Assembly: GCF_006442815.1 (NCBI RefSeq)
Contig: NZ_VFVL01000010.1
Coordinates: 62,001 to 126,000 of the forward strand
Direction of reading: 5' to 3'
Length of the DNA stretch: 64,000 nt
From: Mesorhizobium sp. B2-4-3
Lineage (GTDB): Bacteria > Pseudomonadota > Alphaproteobacteria > Rhizobiales > Rhizobiaceae
Part shown: positions 61,429 to 64,000 of the stretch, in pieces
Layout: every line of letters begins with the position of its first letter
Position numbering within the stretch: the stretch's first letter is position 1
Position numbers and translations under genes: made by a program
The notes under the pieces: model-generated
The model's database searches: none
What the model was told of the DNA's origin: nothing
The model's input: the letters and a program-made list of their open reading frames with translations, nothing else

Positions 61429-62348
61429 GCCTTGCATCCGCCAGTCTCAGTCATGCCGGCCGGCCCGATGGGGCGCTCAATGCCGATGCCTTGCGCGCCG
61501 ACGCGCGGCGGGAATCGCGTGGCCTGCTCGCGCTTTTGTCGCCCGGGCTGCTTCTGGTCTTCGCCGTCATCATCGTGCCGATCGGCTGGCTGTTCTGGCT
61601 GTCGCTGTTCGACGAGGCCGGCCAGCTCAGCGCCGCCAATTACGCGCGCTTCTTCGAGCAGGCCTCCTATATCAAGACCTTCGTCACCACCTTCAAGGTG
61701 GCCTTCGTCGTCACCGGCGCCTGCGTGCTCCTCGGTTATCCGCTGGCCTATATGCTGTCACAACTGCCGCGCCGCGCCGCCGGGGTCTGCCTGATCTTCG
61801 TCATCCTGCCGTTCTGGACCTCGGTGCTGGTGCGCACCTACGCCTGGCTGGTCATCCTGCAGCGCAAGGGCCTGGTCAATACGTGGCTGATCGATCTTGG
61901 CGTCATCGGCCAGCCGCTGCCGCTCGCCAACAATTTCGCCGGCGTCGTCATCGGCATGACCCACATCATGCTGCCCTTCCTGGTCTTGCCGCTCTATGCC
62001 TCGATGAAGAGCATCGACACCGACTGCCTGCGCGCCGGCATGAATCTCGGTGCCAGCCCTGCCGCCACTTTCCGGCAGATTTTCCTGCCGCTGTCGCTGC
62101 CAGGTCTCGCCTCGGGCGTGGTCATCGTCTTCGTGCTGTGCCTCGGCTTCTTCGTCACCCCGGCGCTGATGGGCGGCGGCAAGGTGATCATGTGGGCCAT
62201 GCGCATGGAGCAGACCACCAGCCTCTATTCCAACTGGGGCGCTGGCGCCGCGCTCGGCGTCGTGTTGCTTGGCGTCACGCTGGCGCTGCTCGGCCTCTTC
62301 CAGTGGCTGCTCGGTGCCCGCGCCACCGGGGTCTGGAGCCAGCGATGA
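61425..62348 (+). CDS. Polyamine-type ABC permease 1 (PotB family), operon 2
   Basis: A 307-residue permease with six helices after a 30-residue cytoplasmic lead. PFWTSVLVRTYAWLVILQRK is typical of PotB, and the EAA loop is CLRAGMNLGASPAATFRQIF. ATGA overlaps join it to both neighbours (61425-61428 and 62345-62348), which indicates tight translational coupling. Confidence 0.9.
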   Translation: MSLASASLSHAGRPDGALNADALRADARRESRGLLALLSPGLLLVFAVIIVPIGWLFWLSLFDEAGQLSAANYARFFEQASYIKTFVTTFKVAFVVTGACVLLGYPLAYMLSQLPRRAAGVCLIFVILPFWTSVLVRTYAWLVILQRKGLVNTWLIDLGVIGQPLPLANNFAGVVIGMTHIMLPFLVLPLYASMKSIDTDCLRAGMNLGASPAATFRQIFLPLSLPGLASGVVIVFVLCLGFFVTPALMGGGKVIMWAMRMEQTTSLYSNWGAGAALGVVLLGVTLALLGLFQWLLGARATGVWSQR

Positions 62349-63145
62349 GCATGGAAAACGCCCTGCCCATCTCGCATCGGCAACGCCTCTGGCTCTACGC
62401 GCTCGGCGGCCTCGTCATGCTGTTCCTGATCGCCCCGTCGGTGATCATCGTCATCATGTCCTTCTCGGGTTCGACGCTGCTGCAGTTCCCGCCGCAGGAA
62501 TGGTCGCTGCGCTGGTATGAAAGCTATTTCGGCTCGGTCGAATGGCGCGACGCCACCATCGTCTCGGTCAAGGTTGCAGTGATGACGGCGATCGTCGCAA
62601 CCCTGCTCGGCACCGCCGCGGCATACGCCATCAACGCCCGCACGCTGCGGCTGACCGGCGCCATCAACGCGCTGCTCACCGCCTCGCTGATCATCCCGGT
62701 CATCCTGATCGGCATCGGCACCTTTTTCCTCTACGCCCGCATCGGCCTCAACAACACGCTGACCGGCCTCGTCATCGCGCACACCGTGCAGGCGCTGCCG
62801 CTGGTCGTGTTGACCGTGCTCTCGGGCTTGCGGTCCTATGACATGAACCAGGAGAAGGTGGCGCGCAGCCTCGGCGCCGGCCGCTTCTCCGCCTTCTTCC
62901 AGGTGACGATGCCGCAGATACGCTTCTCGATCGTCTCGGGCGCGCTGTTCGCCTTCATCACCTCGTTCGACGAGGTGGTGGTGTCGCTGTTCATCTCCGG
63001 CGGCGAGACCACGACGCTGACGCGGCGCATGTTCAATGCGCTGCGCGACCAGATCGATCCGACGATCGCCGCCATTTCGACTTGCCTGATCGTGCTATCG
63101 ATCGTCTTGTTGTCCGCTGCCCAGCTTTTCGGCCGCGGACGTTGA
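62345..63145 (+). CDS. Polyamine-type ABC permease 2 (PotC family), operon 2
   Basis: A 266-residue permease with six helices, EAA loop QEKVARSLGAGRFSAFFQVT and SFDEVVVSLFISGGETTTLT near the C-terminus, typical of PotC. It pairs with the preceding permease. The gamma-glutamyltransferase gene starts 22 bp downstream. Confidence 0.9.
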   Translation: MSMENALPISHRQRLWLYALGGLVMLFLIAPSVIIVIMSFSGSTLLQFPPQEWSLRWYESYFGSVEWRDATIVSVKVAVMTAIVATLLGTAAAYAINARTLRLTGAINALLTASLIIPVILIGIGTFFLYARIGLNNTLTGLVIAHTVQALPLVVLTVLSGLRSYDMNQEKVARSLGAGRFSAFFQVTMPQIRFSIVSGALFAFITSFDEVVVSLFISGGETTTLTRRMFNALRDQIDPTIAAISTCLIVLSIVLLSAAQLFGRGR

Positions 63146-63167
63146 TTTGAGGGATACCCAGAACCGC

Positions 63168-64000
63168 ATGCGTGACTTCCAGTTTCCAGGCCGCTCGCCG
63201 GTCCGCGCCACCGAGGCCATGGCCGCGACCTCGCATCCGCTCGCCACGCTTGCGGCAATCGACATGCTGCGCTCCGGCGGCAACGCCATGGACGCCGCGG
63301 TCTGCGCGGCCGCGGTGCAGGCCGTGGTCGAGCCGCAGTCGACCGGCATCGGCGGCGACTGCTTTGTCCTCTATTGCCCGAAGGGCGACGGCAATGTGCT
63401 GGCCTTCAACGGCTCGGGCCGCGCGCCCGGGGCGGCGACGGTCGACTGGTATCTGGACAAGGGGTTCGACGAGCTGCCGAAACAGGGCCCGCACGCGGTC
63501 ACCATCCCAGGCGCCGTCGACGCCTGGTGCCGGCTGCTGGAGGATCACGGCCGCAAGGGTTTGGCCGACGCGCTGGCTCCGGCCATTCGTTACGCGGAAG
63601 AAGGCTATGTCGTGCACGACCGCGTCGCCTTCGACTGGCAAGATCCCGAGACCGACTTGTCGGCGGACGAGGTGGCGACGCGCATCTTCCTGCCGGGCGG
63701 CAAGCCGCCGAAAGCGGGGGACGTCCATCGCCAGCCGGAGCTGGCTGAGACGCTGCGTGTCATCGCCGGGAAAGGCCGCGCCGGTTTCTACGAGGGCGCG
63801 GTCGCGGACGATCTGGTCGGGCGGCTTCGCGCGCTCGGCGGCCTGCATACGCTCGACGATTTCGCCGCCACCAAGGGCGATTACCGGACCCCGGTCAGCA
63901 CCTCCTATCGCGGCTACGACATCCACCAGATGCCGCCCAACAACCAGGGCCTCACCGCGCTTTTGATGCTGAACCTGCTCTCGGGCTTTGAGCTGGGCAA
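63168..64000 (+). CDS. Gamma-glutamyltransferase-family protein, 3' end cut by window edge
   Basis: The first 277 residues of a GGT-family Ntn-hydrolase precursor. AMAATSHPLATLAAIDMLRS, GGNAMDAAVCAAAVQAVVEP and STGIGGDCFVLYC are diagnostic. The autoprocessing Thr and the small subunit lie beyond the window. No signal peptide is evident, so it may be cytoplasmic, unlike classical periplasmic GGT. It follows pot operon 2 by 22 bp, suggesting that it hydrolyses or transfers a gamma-glutamyl group on the imported compound. Confidence 0.88.
   Translation, partial: MRDFQFPGRSPVRATEAMAATSHPLATLAAIDMLRSGGNAMDAAVCAAAVQAVVEPQSTGIGGDCFVLYCPKGDGNVLAFNGSGRAPGAATVDWYLDKGFDELPKQGPHAVTIPGAVDAWCRLLEDHGRKGLADALAPAIRYAEEGYVVHDRVAFDWQDPETDLSADEVATRIFLPGGKPPKAGDVHRQPELAETLRVIAGKGRAGFYEGAVADDLVGRLRALGGLHTLDDFAATKGDYRTPVSTSYRGYDIHQMPPNNQGLTALLMLNLLSGFELG

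Overview
The window is GC-rich chromosomal-type DNA from an alphaproteobacterium of the Rhizobiales, most likely Mesorhizobium or a close relative. The evidence is the many ABC uptake operons, the paired catabolic regulators, an alphar14/NfeR1-type small RNA with CCTCCTCCC loops, and dispersed palindromic repeats of rhizobial style. I see no rRNA, tRNA, transposase, prophage or CRISPR array. Assignment to a genus is inference.

Region 1 (1-21550) is a complete methylated-amine catabolic cluster. Tmm oxidises trimethylamine to TMAO. Tdm splits TMAO to dimethylamine and formaldehyde. DmmDABC demethylates dimethylamine to methylamine. GmaS, MgsABC and MgdABCD then convert methylamine through gamma-glutamylmethylamide and N-methylglutamate to glutamate and a C1 unit. 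A leftward gene run (14900 down to 1) carries three small membrane proteins, an APC permease, two unknown proteins, mgsABC, gmaS, mgdABCD and tdm. dmmDABC and tmm run rightward. An XRE-cupin regulator sits between dmmC and tmm. TGAAATT-type motifs recur in front of tdm, the permease block, dmmD, tmm and, as a weaker half-site, the regulator gene, which suggests one regulon.

Region 2 (21600-37500) holds an SDR, a secreted unknown protein, a double-DUF427 protein, two paralogous Tat-exported peptide/opine-type binding proteins, an Opp/Dpp-type ABC transporter, two enolase-superfamily enzymes, a GntR regulator with a perfect 16-bp palindrome at its promoter, a BesD-like Fe(II)/2OG oxygenase whose HxD triad predicts hydroxylation rather than halogenation, and two LysR regulators. 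It looks like uptake and catabolism of an unidentified hydroxy-acid, amino-acid or betaine-like compound.

Region 3 (37500-43860) encodes an RND efflux pair without an outer-membrane channel, a small leading protein, a divergent TetR regulator with an obvious operator, and a methyltransferase.

Region 4 (43900-52130) starts with the small RNA. A LacI regulator and two ABC sugar modules that appear to share one binding protein follow, then an FAH-family enzyme; this fits pentose or deoxy-sugar catabolism.

Region 5 (52260-64000) has two consecutive polyamine-type (Pot) ABC operons. The first carries a PuuB-like amine oxidase and a PuuR-like XRE-cupin regulator. The second has a divergent GntR regulator and ends in a gamma-glutamyltransferase cut by the window edge.

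Overall this is a nutrient-scavenging accessory region dominated by uptake and oxidation of small nitrogenous compounds.
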